A stretch of DNA of 64,000 nucleotides from Diabrotica undecimpunctata (taxonomy: Eukaryota > Arthropoda > Insecta > Coleoptera > Chrysomelidae): positions 14,375,883-14,439,882 of the forward strand of contig NC_092808.1 in assembly GCF_040954645.1 (NCBI RefSeq). Reading direction: 5' to 3'. Below are positions 1-11,916 of the stretch, piece after piece. The translations under genes and the position numbers were made by a program. Position 1 is the first letter of the stretch; the number at the start of each line of letters is the position of its first letter. The notes under the pieces were generated by a model that saw only the letters and a list, made by a program, of their open reading frames with translations, was not told the DNA's origin and did not search any database.

Positions 1-2640
1 TCTATTGTGAATCTGAATATTAACAATAGTATAATTTTAAACAATCAAAGAGTTTAATTGAACTATTATGAAAATAGCACATATAACTTGGTTTGTTTGG
101 TATTGACATAACCTAAAAATAGTCAGGTACCACTGGCTTGGCGTATTTGTTTTACAAACAGAATTATAACGAGCCTTCGAAAAACAATCATAATTTAGTA
201 GGAAGTTTGTGGAATTTACATTTAAATGCCGATGGATATCATTTCAGTCATTTTTCAAAATGTAAATGTCTGTGCGTGACATTTTTCACGAGAAGTTAAT
301 TAACCCAAGCGACGCCGACGTTGTGAGATTTTCTTTACCTAGATTTTAGCGCGATTTTTAAATAATGGGTGCGTATTACGCGTATATCCTCTCTCGGGAA
401 ACACATCTTAACCATCAAAATGAAATAAAGTCTTCATTGTTTTGAATGAAGTCTTCCCTGTTAATAAAAGAATGAAATATTTTTGTAGTTATTTTAAAAA
501 AAAATAAATACTTTGAGTATTTGATTCGTTAATAGCAAGGAATACATACTTTATTTAAAACAAAACTTCACTTGTAAAATTTTTATATTGATGGTTACGA
601 TGTTATTATTTGTTATTATAAGGAAAAGGTCAATATTTTCCTAACGTTTCTGTTTGACTCTAGAATTAATTGTACATTTTTTTATTATTTTAAAGCAACT
701 GTTGCAAAATTTAATTAGTATATTAAATTACAACATTCGTACATAAAAACTACACAACAATTCTATTTAAGAAATTTTAATTTGCAAGTTGCAACACAAT
801 AAAAATTCCACATTTTAGAAAATGTATATATATTTAATATTGATCTACTCATGTCGTGATGGCTATATAGATTTAAATATAAAAAATGATTCTTCATTGG
901 AATGTTATAAATTTTCATTAATATCGCTGAGTTCTTGTTTAGTAGATCTCATAAGACTGGAGTTTACTTGCACTCTCTTCTTTTTTATGAAAAAAATCTG
1001 ATTTGTGAATCAATATGTCTTTTTAGTTTCTAGAATTCTAAAACGACCAGAAATAAATGTTTAATACACTCGGAGAGAATTTTGTTAGTCAGAAAAAAAA
1101 AGTAAGACAATTTTTTTACCTTCGCTGTGGGACTCCGATTATTAGCTTTGAACCTATTATGTTCTTATCTTTCTTATCTAAATTGATATGTTGTGAATCA
1201 AAAGTATGACTAAAGAAATTCTCTGGTATGACCATAATGATGTTTTTGCCATTCTACAAGAATTGTGTTGTTTCCTATATTTACTTTAATTGTACTTATA
1301 CATGAATTGCTATCTTACGTGATCTTTGACCCTTTTGTAATCTAGATCTTTGTTGTATTTTTTGGGACATAACCTATAAAGAATAAATCTATGAATATTT
1401 AATTATTCAGTTAAATATTTTAACATATTTGATTTACTTCTATTACAATTAAAATAAAGTATTTCTACAGTGGTACTGTTACATTTACTTTTTAAAATCT
1501 CAGAGCAATTGTTTGCAAGTTCGATTTCTCATTTCCAGTTTTCAAAGTTTGTATTTTTTCAAATTAAATCACATACCTTCACATTTCACATTGCCTTGTG
1601 GTTGTGACTGACAGAAGACCAACACATCACCATTTGGCAACGTCGGCATCACTTGGGCGAATTAGCCTCTCGTCATTTTTCAGCTGGCGCTGGCTAAACG
1701 TTGTTTCTAATTAGATTGCTTTCAAATTTTTATAAAGCTAGGTTATGTATATGTCAGTCTGTACAAGTGGCTAAAATTCCAACCGTTGTTATTTTTATTG
1801 CACATTACTATAGTTAGGTTTTTTTTTCGATGGCTCTTTATTATTTTTAATCTTTCGTAGTGATAATAATTAAACATCACATCAAAACACTCCAAAATCA
1901 AACGTACTACTAATGAAATCAATCAGTGAGATGTATTTATTGCTACTGTATAATTTTACTATTAATCATTTCATTAGAAATTATCTACAGAATACACCAA
2001 CTAGTATATGTATTCGCTGGAATTAAGTGATAAGTAGTTTATTTGAACTATTGAGTAGAATTTTTTTAAACTGAGAATAATATTGCGACAATAATGTGCG
2101 TAGAATCAGTTTGATTGTTTAAGGACTCCGATGATACAGTGCTTGACAAAAAAATATTGCACGCATTATATTGCATACATCACTGGAGTCTTGTGGTTAC
2201 TTTTGTCAGCCTTTTTATATTTTCCTTCATTTTTATAAGCATACTCTCTACTGATGTTTTGTTTAAAATGGTGAAGGTTAATAAACGTTACCTATATTTA
2301 AATATTTCACTGAGTTTTATTTTAAAGATAATATGCCCTAGTTATAACCCTTTCAATTCCTATCCCCGATACCCTTTTTCAAAGAAAAATTTCAAACTCA
2401 AAACGAAGTGTGGGTTAACATTAAACGAAATCTCACAAATCATAAGAGGTATCTCAAGTTTTATATTGGCGAGTCATAAACACACGACGGAGTAGAAATA
2501 GAGGTTAGTAGTCTTAACTCCAGACTGTCAATGACTCTAGGAAATATTTGTACAGTATTTCAATCAGTTTTTTTTGTATGTATGGTGTACGGTGTTTGTA
2601 TACTGCTATATGGCCAATTATCAGTTATTTTCTGATCTAA
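1..2640. other. gene-free A+T-rich stretch
   Basis: No open frame here looks like protein and no repeat structure stands out. A 126-codon frame at 2115-2495 has no ATG at its start, is hydrophobic and A/T-biased, and was not accepted. The edge near 2650 is where the minus-strand LINE begins. Confidence 0.6.
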
Positions 2641-2749
2641 CTTAATAAACAGCACATACTTAAATCTAAGAGCTTACCCTATGGTTTACTCTTATTTACA
2701 ATACATCTTCAATAACATTACAGTACTATACTCTGCTTTTTACACTAAA

Positions 2750-4383
2750 CTGTTACACATTTACACTAACACAAATGGTTTTGTCCTTATGAGTCTTCTC
2801 TTTAGATCAGTGTGTCAAGAAGCTGTATCGACATTCACATGACTATGCATCCTCTGCTCGTGACTTGCTGCTGTTCTCTTGATTACTTCGGTCACAGTTT
2901 CCATACTCAGGTCCTTGTGGAGGTTGCTGTTACGGATATACCAAGGAGCATCAACAATGTTCCTCAGTATTTTGTTTTAAAATCTCTGGATAATATGTAG
3001 ATTACTAGCTTTGGTACAGCCCCAGAGTTGGCACCCATATATCCATACTGGCCTCAGTACTTGCTTGTAAATGGATAATTTATTATGAATGGATAATGTT
3101 GAATTTTTTCCAATCAGCCAATAAAATTTCTTATATCTAATATCAAGTTCCCCTCTTTTCTTTTTGACATGAACTTTCCAGCGCAGCCTCGCGTCTAGGT
3201 TGATGCCCAAGTATTTTGCTGATGTTGCATAAGGAACTTGGGTATCATTTATTCTAACTGGAAAATTTTCTATTTTTTTATTTGTAAAGTTAATGTGTGC
3301 AGATTTAGTCTCATTTGATTTTATTCGCCACTTTCTGGTTCAGGTATGTATTGTATTTTACTGATAGTTGCAACTTATCAGTCGCTTCTTTACTAATGTC
3401 TCATATCGCTAGTATGGCTGTGTCATTCGCGAAGGTGGCAACAGTGTTTTCTTCTAGCTCTGGAATGTCTCACGTATACAATAGGTACAGGACCGGACCT
3501 AATACACTCCCTTGTGGCATGCCAGCTTTGATCTCCCTTAAATCGGTGTACACTTCTTGTTTTACTCTGAAATATCTACAATTCGCAATGTATGATTCTA
3601 AGATTTCTGAATACTGTTTAGGCATGAACGTCCTTAGTTTATAGTTTAAACCCTCATGCCAGACTTTATCAAACGTCTGTTCTACGTCCAAGAAGATTGA
3701 AGAGCAGAATTTTCTGTTCTTATAATGTTTTTTCTATTATATTCGTTATTCTGTGAACTTGATCTATAGTGGAATGTTTATTTCTGAAACCAAATTGATG
3801 ATTTGGTATAAGATTTTTTCTTTCTATTATTGGTTTTAATCTTTTCAATAAAAGTTCTTCAAATAGTTTTGACATCACCGGAAGGAGTGATATTGGTCGA
3901 TAGGATGTCACTTCATTAGAAGGTTTACTTGGTTTGGTGATCATAATGACTGCGGCTACTTTCCAGAGTCTGGAAACATATCTCAATCTAAAAGTAGCAT
4001 TTATTATGTGTGTCAGCTTAACTATGGCTTTTCTTGTTAGATTTTTTAATAGTTCTCTTGTTATGAGATGATATCCTGGAGCTTTCTTAGGATTTATATT
4101 CTCTTTTATCTCTGTTGATACTTCCCTAAATGATGTCAACGTTATTCTTTCTTCGGTTTTGAATGGTTCTTCCCATTCCCATCTCAGTTCTTCACCATCA
4201 TTGTCGTTGGGTTTGAACGTGCTTTCTAAATGATTTAACGAACAGAAAGCAAATCGTTCTGCCTTCTGTTCGTTACTTCCAGCCAGTTGCCGTTTTCCAA
4301 CTTGATAGGAGGAGAATGAATAACTGGTCTCTTCATTCTTTTTGTTGCCTTCTATAATGAATAATCTGTGTTGTGGTCAGCTG
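2750..4383 (-). pseudogene. Jockey-like ORF2, reverse transcriptase part
   Basis: Open pieces at 4139-3720, 3691-3470 and 3210-2977 give, in order, the RT fingers (KAPGYHLITRELLKNL, YRPISLLPVMSKLFEELL, NHQFGFRNKHSTIDQ), the palm (AGMPQGSVLGPVLYLLYT) and the thumb/C-terminal region (YKQVLRPVWIYGCQLWGC). The frame continues to about 2750 with the DAPWYIRNS motif typical of Jockey C-termini. The catalytic FADD box reads FAND (the Asp codon has become AAT, complement of 3425-3427), so the RT would be inactive even without the several stops and shifts. Confidence 0.85.
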
Positions 4384-4394
4384 TTAAGTTACTT
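4384..4394. repeat. target-site duplication, left copy
   Basis: TTAAGTTACTT here is identical to 5257-5267 and brackets the RNase H-bearing LINE fragment. Removing the insert and one copy approximately restores the Jockey-like reading FLSNL into LTADHNTDYSL. Confidence 0.85.
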
Positions 4395-5256
4395 GAAGAA
4401 TGTAGAATGTAGAAAATGGGGCGGCCAATAGAGCCTGATACACTGCGACCTTTGCAGATCTATTGTGTTTCCCCCTTATTTTAAAGCACTTCATCTAGCT
4501 TGGTCCTCTTAATGAGACTCAACAGCCTTGATAGTGGCCTTTTCATGTAGCCTGGTGCTTCCGGTTTTTCCTCTCCGAGTTCTAGAAACCGCATTCGTGC
4601 GAGACCTTCGCAATGGCACAGAACGTGTAGAGCGGTTTCCTCTTCTTCCAGACAGAAACGACAGGTGTCCTCTTCTGTTAGGCCTATGAGACTCAAGTGT
4701 CTATTGAGTCTACAGTGCCCAGTGAGCAGACCCACTATCATTCTGACAGTCCTGCGTCTGTGCGAAAGTAAGTCTGCTGTAAATTTAGCCGAATGTCCTT
4801 TGATGAACTGTTTGGCCTGCCTCTGTCCTGGTGAGTTGTTCCACCACTCAAGAGACTTCTGTTGCACCCATTTGTGTATGGCTGCCCTTTTTATCGTATT
4901 TGCGATTCCAAAGAAGGGTTCCGGACCAACCAGTGGCGTAGATGCGCCTTCTCGGGCCAATTCATCGGCCTTCTCGTTGCCACGATGACCCTTATGTCCC
5001 GGCACCCAGGCAAGTGTCAACCTGTTTTGACTTCCCACCTGAGAGAGGACATCCAAACAGTTCCATACCAGCCATGAATCGACCTGTACCGAACTGAGAG
5101 CCTTTAGAGCCGCTTGACTATCCGAATAGATAACGATGGAGTCGTTATCTACATTTCGGCCGATTAGTTCCATAGCGCACCTGTGTATAGCAGCTAATTC
5201 GGCTTGAAATACGGTCGCGTATGTTCCTAGACATACCCGGACTTCCGTCCTTGGTT
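4395..5256 (-). mobile_element. 5'-truncated RNase H-bearing LINE fragment nested in Jockey-like element
   Basis: An uninterrupted minus-strand frame (about 5245 to the stop at 4481) encodes the C-terminal part of a LINE polyprotein. It begins inside RNase H: QAELAAIHRCAMELI, VIYSDSQAALKAL and LAWVPGHKGHRGNEKADELA. Next comes a Cys/His region TGHCRLNRHLSLIG...CRFCLEEEETALHVLCHC. RNase H after RT is characteristic of the I/R1-type superfamily. The fragment is flanked by identical 11-bp TTAAGTTACTT at 4384-4394 and 5257-5267, a target-site duplication. Its 3' end on the minus strand carries two copies of TACATTC instead of poly(A). It lacks stops, so it is younger than its host. Confidence 0.9.
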
Positions 5257-5267
5257 TTAAGTTACTT

Positions 5268-6000
5268 AAAAAGGAATCAATTGTTGAATTTTTTATATTC
5301 TGTATCTTCCTTTTTAGTTTTTGTGCAGCAATATTTAGACTAGTTTTGTCTGGTGGAGCTCTGTATTGTTGCCATTTTTTTCTTAACTTTCATTTTTCTA
5401 CTACGAGATCTCTGATTTCTTTTGGATAGTTGTTCCCTTTTGTTTTAGAAGTTATTGGGGGAGTATTTTCTCAAACTACCTGTTGGATATTTTTTATAAA
5501 AACTTCTAATTCGTCATCAAGTTTCCTCGTGTTTTTTAATTACACAGCAAGATTAATTTTGTGTTCAAGGTTTATTTTGAAGGTCTCCCACTCAGCTTTT
5601 TTATTAGATAATATTGGATAGAACTCGTTTTTGATCACTGTATCACTCATAGATAAAATTATCGGTGAGTTATCAGAGTTCATGTTCCAGCCGTCATTGA
5701 TATCCAGATAGTTAGCTGAGATATTTTTGTAAATAAAGAAATCTATCAGGTCTGAAATCTTGTTCCTATTGGTAGGCCAGTATGTTGGGCTACCAGTAGA
5801 TATTACTTTACCCTTTTGTTCTTTAACAGCTGACAATAGTTCTTTTCCTTTAGTTGTAGTTAGCCTAGTGCCCCAGTGGGTATTCTTTACATTAAAGTCG
5901 CCACCGATGATGTATCTTTTTCCTAAAGTGTTCATAAACTCTTTATATTGTTCTCTTTTAATGGAGTATCTAGGAGGACAAAATATTGTCAATTAGAACT
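5268..6000 (-). pseudogene. Jockey-like ORF2, endonuclease and linker part
   Basis: The 150-codon open stretch 5992-5540 carries the endonuclease signature IIGGDFNVKNTHWG followed by SDLIDFFI and the C-terminal SDNSPIILSM, as in apurinic-type LINE endonucleases. Downstream the same frame continues with in-frame stops at about 5540, 5460 and 5400 (the last sits where a Trp would be expected) up to FLSNL at 5265. There the reading is cut by the RNase H fragment and resumes at 4383 with a linker leading to RT. It is not translatable as it stands. Confidence 0.8.
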
Positions 6001-6395
6001 GCTACCACTCCTTTTATCCTTGAAAATCACTAACAAAATGCCCCAATTTAGCCAAAGAATATTACCAACAGCTGCCTACACAAAAAATTTGTTCGATCTC
6101 AGTGTGAAAAGATCTGCTCTACAATTGATCCCTTTGAAATCTTCTTTATGTACCATGCCCTTTCAGAACGTTGGTTACAATCATAGCAATCTTAATTTTA
6201 TTCACTGCCACATTGAAATCTATGATAGCACATAGTTTTTAAAGTGTAAAGAATACTTGAACACTGTAAACAATTTAAGGATAATAGGTTGTCTCGCAAT
6301 TTGAAACCAAAAGTAATAGGGAGGACTGCAACAAAAAAAAACAGCAGAGGAGAATGACAGTGAAGTAGAAGACATCGACATCAAACGTATCGAAA
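6001..6395. other. spacer between LINE fragments
   Basis: Nothing clearly coding. On the minus strand it may hold decayed 5' sequence of the Jockey-like element, but I could not recognise an ORF1 gag motif. Confidence 0.4.
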
Positions 6396-6416
6396 AAATA
6401 ATAATAATAATAATAA
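6396..6416. repeat. (TAA)n microsatellite at LINE junction
   Basis: About six AAT/TAA units end exactly where the Dong/R4-like coding fragment begins. Another short TAA run (7239-7249) stands at its other end. Confidence 0.85.
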
Positions 6417-6417
6417 G

Positions 6418-7125
6418 ATGTTTCCCGAGACTGAGGGTTTCCTACTTGCCATTCAGGATCAGGTTATTCCAACTAAAAATTACCTGAAATATATTGTTAA
6501 AGATCCTCAAGTCCAAAATGACAAATGCCGATATGGATGCCAAGCCCAAGAAACCATCCAACATCTTACCGGTGGCTGCCAGGCATTTGTCGGTACTGAT
6601 TATAAAGAACGCCATGACTCAGTAGGAAAGATTATCCACCAAGAACTAGCTGACAAACTGGGACTTCTCCAAACCGACCATCTTCCTTATTATCAATACG
6701 TCCCTGATAGAATGCTTGAAAATGACAACTACAAGCTATACTGGGACCGCACTGTGCTTACAGACCAACCAGTGGCCCATAATAGACCCGATCTCATACT
6801 AGTTAATAAAATTACTAGGCAAATAACACTTATTGATGTGGCGATACCCAACACCAATAATTTACGTGTTAAATACAACGAAAAGATCGCCAAGTACAGA
6901 GATCTAGAAATACAAATCAGGAGACAATGGAGAATGGAAAGTACCCAGACGATACCCATTATTCTTTCTACCACTGGAGTCATCCCGAAGACCCTCCTAG
7001 AAAACATAAAAAAGCTGGGTCTAAACGAACATCCATATAAGATTATGCAGAAAGCTGTGTTACTTTCGACGTCCAGATGCGTACGAAAATTTTTGGGAGA
7101 TACACCGACATACCAAGTCACCTAG
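6418..7125 (+). CDS. C-terminal zinc knuckle and restriction-like endonuclease of Dong/R4-like LINE (partial)
   Basis: This uninterrupted frame of 235 codons is the tail of a longer ORF whose RT part is missing; the ATG at 6418 falls at the truncation point and is probably not the native start. Residues C37, C41, H49 and C54 form a CX3CX7HX4C knuckle, the arrangement found after RT in R2-like elements. Residues 124-125 (PD) and D140 in RPDLILVNK...LIDVAIPN fit the PD-(D/E)XK endonuclease that nicks the DNA target in this superfamily. The absence of stops over 700 bases suggests a fairly recent insertion. Being 5'-truncated, it should not move by itself. Confidence 0.8.
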   Translation: MFPETEGFLLAIQDQVIPTKNYLKYIVKDPQVQNDKCRYGCQAQETIQHLTGGCQAFVGTDYKERHDSVGKIIHQELADKLGLLQTDHLPYYQYVPDRMLENDNYKLYWDRTVLTDQPVAHNRPDLILVNKITRQITLIDVAIPNTNNLRVKYNEKIAKYRDLEIQIRRQWRMESTQTIPIILSTTGVIPKTLLENIKKLGLNEHPYKIMQKAVLLSTSRCVRKFLGDTPTYQVT

Positions 7126-7249
7126 GACTCGATAACATGGAAAGAGTCCCACCAGAGCTCAATCCTTTTGATACCGTAGGTATCTGGGATGAGTGAATTT
7201 TCCCCTTAGAGGGAGTGTGAGCCGTATGGCTAAATCTGGATAATAATAA
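6418..7249 (+). mobile_element. 5'-truncated Dong/R4-like (RLE-type) LINE
   Basis: The fragment consists of the C-terminal coding region of an RLE-type LINE, a short 3' UTR and a TAA-rich 3' end (7239-7256). It lies between TAA repeats on both sides. Known: Dong of Bombyx mori inserts in TAA repeats and belongs to the R4 clade, whose members use a C-terminal restriction-like endonuclease. The match of domain type and target makes the assignment likely. Confidence 0.75.
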
Positions 7250-7410
7250 CAAGAATAAAGGTATGTAAATTTGCGAGTGCGGGTAACACTATGTAGGACC
7301 AGTTCTGAAATAGTATACTAGTATCGCATAAAAAGAGGATGAAGTGGAATGTAAAAATTATAGGACTATTTGTGTCATTATCAGTGAGATTTAAAGTAAA
7401 ACATATCTAC

Positions 7411-7515
7411 TGACAATATTGAAAAAATCCAATGCAAAGGAATGTAATGACTACCGAATAAACAGTCTCATGAGTCGCACACTTAAAGTATTCCTACTAA
7501 CTATACATTTATAAA
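7411..7515 (+). pseudogene. LINE reverse transcriptase scrap
   Basis: The frame KKSNAKECNDYR followed by INSLMSRTLKVFL matches the RT motif-1 region seen in LINEs (KK...C.DYR.I.L...). It ends at a TAA after about 30 codons and no neighbouring RT motifs follow in this orientation. Confidence 0.6.
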
Positions 7516-7800
7516 TAAGTATAAATTGATCGAGTGCGTTGAATTTAACGATAATAAACAGTTGGCAGAATCATTCGTTATCAAATCATGTTATAGGGTG
7601 AGTTCAACACTTTGTACAGATACAGACTATTATTTATAAAAGAAAAATTCGCTCAGTCTTCTGGCTTGCACACCAGCTACTATCTACTCCACGACTAACT
7701 GCAATTTGCAGCAAATTGGTGATGTCAATTCGAATTTCTGATCCTGACTTTAAGCCTTTAGTAGTTCAATTTTTAATTCAGTTGATCTCACTGCCTTTTA

Positions 7801-7960
7801 TTAGATGATATTAATAAGTAGCAGTGATAAAGCATCACCTTGCTTCAGTACGCTGTTTATTTCAAAGCTGCTTGATAGTATATTGTTCAGAAGCGCTTTG
7901 AATACTCCATGCTCCCTACAGATTTTGGTCACTTAAATGCGTTTGTTTTGTATTTGAAGT
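7801..7960 (-). pseudogene. LINE reverse transcriptase scrap
   Basis: The minus strand reads SSSFEINSVLKQGDALSLLL, which fits the RT box usually written as LRQGDALSPLLFN. It differs from the next RT region (8040-9840), which has its own version of this box, so it comes from a separate insertion. Confidence 0.6.
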
Positions 7961-8039
7961 CCTGCCACATTACATACTTGATACTCTCTATGCTATCATA
8001 TACCATATAGATAGGCATATAAAGAGTTTACGAACCTTA

Positions 8040-9840
8040 TTAATTTGCTGAATGTTTATGGCAAGATCGTTTCGATCTTTTTCTTCTCTGAAAACTGCAT
8101 AGGCGTCGAGGTTTGTCTATTTCCTTATATTCTTTAGCCACCAATATTTCTGTCTCTTTTTTCTTTCTCTTTTAATTCAATTTCCCCTCCATAATCAAAT
8201 TGATATTTGGAATTCCTAAATATGTGACCCAGATAGGCTGTTAAAGTAATACTTCGGCGTTGGTTATATGATTCTTCCACGGAATTTTAATGATTCTCCT
8301 GAACTCCCACATTTCAAAGGTCTTAAGGCGATTCTTGAGGTTAGCTTTTATTGTCCAAGTTTCCACCTCAGACAGCAGCACTAAGTAAATGTAGTAGTTT
8401 ACAAAACCGTACCGTTAAATTAAGGCTCTTGGTGCTAAGCAGAGTTCTCATAGTCATAAATGTTGCTATTACCTTTTCAATTCTGCTACGGATCTCTGTG
8501 TCTGGGGTCAAGGTTCTCAGTTATTTAGCTTCCGAGATATTTGAACTTGGAGACTTGATTAATATCATACTCTTGACTCAAATGTATATTCGGTGTTCTA
8601 CTAACCACCATTAGTTTTGTGTTATCTGTGTACATTTTGAAACCAAATCATTCTTCTGTATTTATTTTGTAGATAAGAGGTTGTAGTGCTACTTGACTGT
8701 CAACTATTATGACTGCGTTATCGACAAAGCAAAAGTTATTAACAATCTGCCGATTAATCTTTATAACATCCTCGGTATCTCTCAAGGCTCTTTGAAAAAT
8801 TACTTCAGAGTAATGATTAAATACTCATAGTAAGGAAGACAAAACGCAACCCTGTCTTACGCCTGTCTCTACTGAGAAGTTCTGTGTAGTTTCATATCCA
8901 CTTATCGAGGTATCGCTGTTTGATTTAGGTAGGGGTTCGTAAGGAATCTAAAGTCATTCTGGTTTAACATTCTACCTTATAGCAGTTTTATTAGTTCCGT
9001 ATGTGTGACACAGTCGAACGCTTTCTGGTCATTAATGAAGCATAAGAAAACGTCTTTGGGCTGGTCTCTGCATTTTTGAAGCCATACAGTCAAACTGAAG
9101 AGTGCTTCATGCATGCTGAAGCCTTGCCTAAATCCAAAGTGAGTAGGATCAATGTCTATTTCACATGTGTTGTATGTACTATCTTCAAACAGTTTTCGGA
9201 CCTGACTTAATAGAGTCATCATTTGGAACTGGTCACAGTTTTTTTCGTTAGGTTTCTTAGGAATAGGTATAAAGGCAGACTGGAATCAGTCTTGCGGCAT
9301 TTTACTCATCTCACAGATGTTTCTTCTACAAGAGTATCCATATTCTTGTCATCTAGCAGTCTTATTACTTCTAGATATATTTCAATTACTGCTATCTTTG
9401 CTTACTTACTTTGTTTTATTACCTTTAGGATTTCTGATTTAAGTAGGTTTGGAGAAGATTCGCTTTTATATTTGTATACAAAATTTTACTGGTTATTCTC
9501 TGCATAGAGTTGTTGGGCATACGTTTTCCAGTGTTGTTCCAGTTTATCCATGGATCTGTTAAATACCTATCCATTCTCTAGAAGCTGTCTCAGTGTGAAT
9601 CTATCATTGATTTGTTTGCCCTAAAAGCGGCTAGGGTTTCATAACCTGCTTTTTCGATATATGTTTTCAAATTCGTCCATTCATCATTTATATCTGATTT
9701 CTTAGATTGTATTTTCACATATTGATTTAAGAATCTTTTACTCTCTTATTTTATTCTTGTAAGAATACATTACATACTTCTTCTCGTCTGAGTCATATAA
9801 AATTTCTTGTCTTTTTTCGACTCAATATTCGAATGCAGTA
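8040..9840 (-). mobile_element. LINE remnant with RT and C-terminal region
   Basis: On the minus strand: linker (DEWTNLKTYIEKAGYETL near 9700), RT fingers (open piece 9222-8977 with FGFRQGFSMHEALFSL, and DVFLCFINDQKAFDCV where Y is expected before QKAFD), palm (GVRQGCVLSSLLFNIYSEVIFQ near 8860; CFADDAVIIVDS near 8720), then RRIIKIPWKNHITN and KYWWLKNIRKQTS to about 8050. Frames change several times. The same family appears in plus orientation at 11917-12825 and 30385-30825. Confidence 0.75.
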
Positions 9841-11480
9841 TATTCTCGATCTTCATCCTCCATGTGTATATATAAATATCTTTATGTGTAAAGAAAGCAT
9901 TCCTGATGTTTAGTTAGTTCTCGGTAGCGAAGTAATGCTGTTAATTATTATAAGGATGAAATAAAAACTACGTTAGGTATAAAACGTCTATATTTCCTAG
10001 ATTATATAAACTCAACACTAGATATATCGTCTAAATAATTATAAACATGATGAGAAATACACTAAAATTATACATAAATTAAAAGTTAACAAAAACGATA
10101 ATATGCTTAAGAATTAGGATCAAAGAGAACTATCTAAAGGCATGCGCACTTGATAAATACTTGTTCATTATTTATTAGTGCTTCAATAGTACATTTTTCA
10201 ACCTTATAATATATAATATGTAACCTATATATTAAAGTTTCTAAAAATTGCTAATTTGGTTCGGAATACTAATTGGTTTACCGTTATAATAAGCCAAGGA
10301 AAACGCCACTACAGACTTTTAATTTGGCATTAACAAGTTCTAGTTTAAGTTGGGTGAAGAACAATTACTTTGTTGACTACCTTTACAATATATATTAATA
10401 CTAAACTTGTTGCTTCGGTGACATAGTGTTATTGCTCCGTGGTCACAAACTAGCAATGACATGTTGCTGGTTTTTGCTTGCAGTATGACAGTTATTGTGG
10501 TGTCAAGATGACATTTGACAGCTACAGTAATATTCGTGAACCTACACTACAGAATATTTGTATTCTGTGTCTACATATTCTTGTATCGTTAATCACCAAA
10601 TTAAAGTTGTACGGAACTAATACAACATACAAATTAAAATTATGAAAATGTATTATTATTTACTAACAAGACGAATGAAAACAAGTTAAATGCAATATGA
10701 AGGAAGTGATAAGTTAATACATGAATGTTGTTTTGGTAAAGTTTAGAGCATGTACTGAAAAGTATCGGTTGAAATCGGATAGGTATATATTTGTTGATGA
10801 GGTTATATTATATTTAAATTCATTTTTAGTTTTAATTGAACGATAAATAAAACGTGGTAGGTATATTCAACCACTTCATTGAATGTCCCAGATAACTGTT
10901 GGTTCCCGACTTGTGTGACAAGTTTTGCTATCAACTATCAAGAAATTTGCCAACTGTAACAATAAAAGGACATTGTAAATTTCTTAAAATATTCTTTCCA
11001 AACGCCAGTTTTATAAACAACTCACTGTTGTTTCTTATTTAGTCTGTCATACAGATATATTTTATTATTTTAAGAAGTTGTAATCGCGTTTTTGTTTTTC
11101 TGAACAAATAGACCAAAAAGGAACTCTGTATGCAATCGTTCTTTATTTTTATAGTTAAGTTGTAAAGTAACTCAGTTATATCACGATCTTTCCGTCAACT
11201 GTCAAGAAATCTACCTACTAAAAATATTATTAAACTAAAATTATGAGATTTTATCGTGTAGTTTTTATTTTTATTTCGGTGTATTTTCTGAACGTTTATT
11301 CAATTCCAATCTTAATCGCTTAGATATATTCAATTAAAATGCCACCTTACATGATATAACCTCAAAACTATTTCTATTATATTTATTTACGAAAACATTG
11401 TTTTTTCCGGATGTGTATTTAATTTAGCTTAGTTTAAAACATTTGAATAAAAACTGATACTTTTCAGTACACGCCGTGGA
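9841..11480. other. gene-free stretch, likely downstream of the Jupiter-like gene
   Basis: No ORF or structured repeat was recognised. Because the host gene ends at 11565 on the minus strand, its 3' UTR should lie in the upper part of this interval. Several minus-strand AATAAA-like hexamers occur, but none can be chosen by eye. Confidence 0.5.
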
Positions 11481-11564
11481 GAAATTGAAGCAAAGAATAC
11501 TCAAGTTTCCATCGGAAATGAATACAAAAGGATTCCTTGTTTTTTTAAGAAGGATTTTTCGAAT

Positions 11565-11758
11565 TTACACGTTTCCGTTAGGTGTATGGATTCCATTTCC
11601 GTTGGTTAGGGAGTTTGCATTTCCGTTCGTCAAGGGAGTTGAATTTCCGTTCAGTGAAGGGGTGGATGTGCCGTTTGTAAATCCGTTTGTCATGGGTTTG
11701 GTAGGGGTAGTAGCGGGACTGACGATCGTGTAGGTTTCTCCAGTTACTGGATTGCGTT
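11565..11758 (-). CDS. Jupiter-like protein, terminal coding exon
   Basis: The minus-strand acceptor TTTTACAG lies just above 11758, and the exon opens with two bases that complete a Glu codon begun in the exon at 13248-13331. It encodes ERNPVTGETYTIVSP and then a Thr/Asn/Gly-rich tail built of degenerate TNG/NGN units, and stops with TAA at 11567-11565. The RNPVTG motif repeats the one in the previous exon. Known: insect Jupiter proteins bind microtubules, are low in complexity and carry similar NPVTG(E) motifs. Assignment rests on remembered motifs; the phase-matched splicing is seen directly. Confidence 0.65.
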
Positions 11759-11916
11759 CTGTAAAAGAAAAATAATTGAAACGATACACGTTTACAAAAA
11801 TTTAAGGGAGATTAAGAAAATATATGTTTTGAAAATTTATAAAATATTATATATTTTTATTATTTATTAGAATCTTAAGGTTCTCTTATATGATATATAT
11901 ATATATTTCTCAATAG

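Larger units (their letters stand above)
2690..6000 (-). mobile_element. Jockey-like non-LTR retrotransposon, decayed and interrupted
   Basis: Read on the minus strand the order is endonuclease (6000-5268), an interruption at 5256-4395, then reverse transcriptase and the C-terminal tail (4383-2750). The parts read as one Jockey-type ORF2. Known for the family: such elements copy RNA into DNA at an endonuclease nick. Here there are many stop codons and frame changes, so the copy is dead. The 5' edge is vague: beyond about 6000 the sequence no longer reads as protein. The 3' edge near 2650-2690 is also approximate, because no clear poly(A) tail is left. Confidence 0.85.

Noticed and set aside
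2115..2495. 126-codon plus-strand frame
   Set aside because: No ATG at its start, T-rich hydrophobic composition, no recognisable domain or splice signals.
6729..7121. 130-codon minus-strand frame
   Set aside because: Antisense shadow of the Dong/R4-like endonuclease ORF, which has clear motifs on the plus strand.
11476..11733. 85-codon plus-strand frame rich in Phe/Pro
   Set aside because: Antisense of the repetitive terminal exon of the Jupiter-like gene; the minus strand has matching splice phases.
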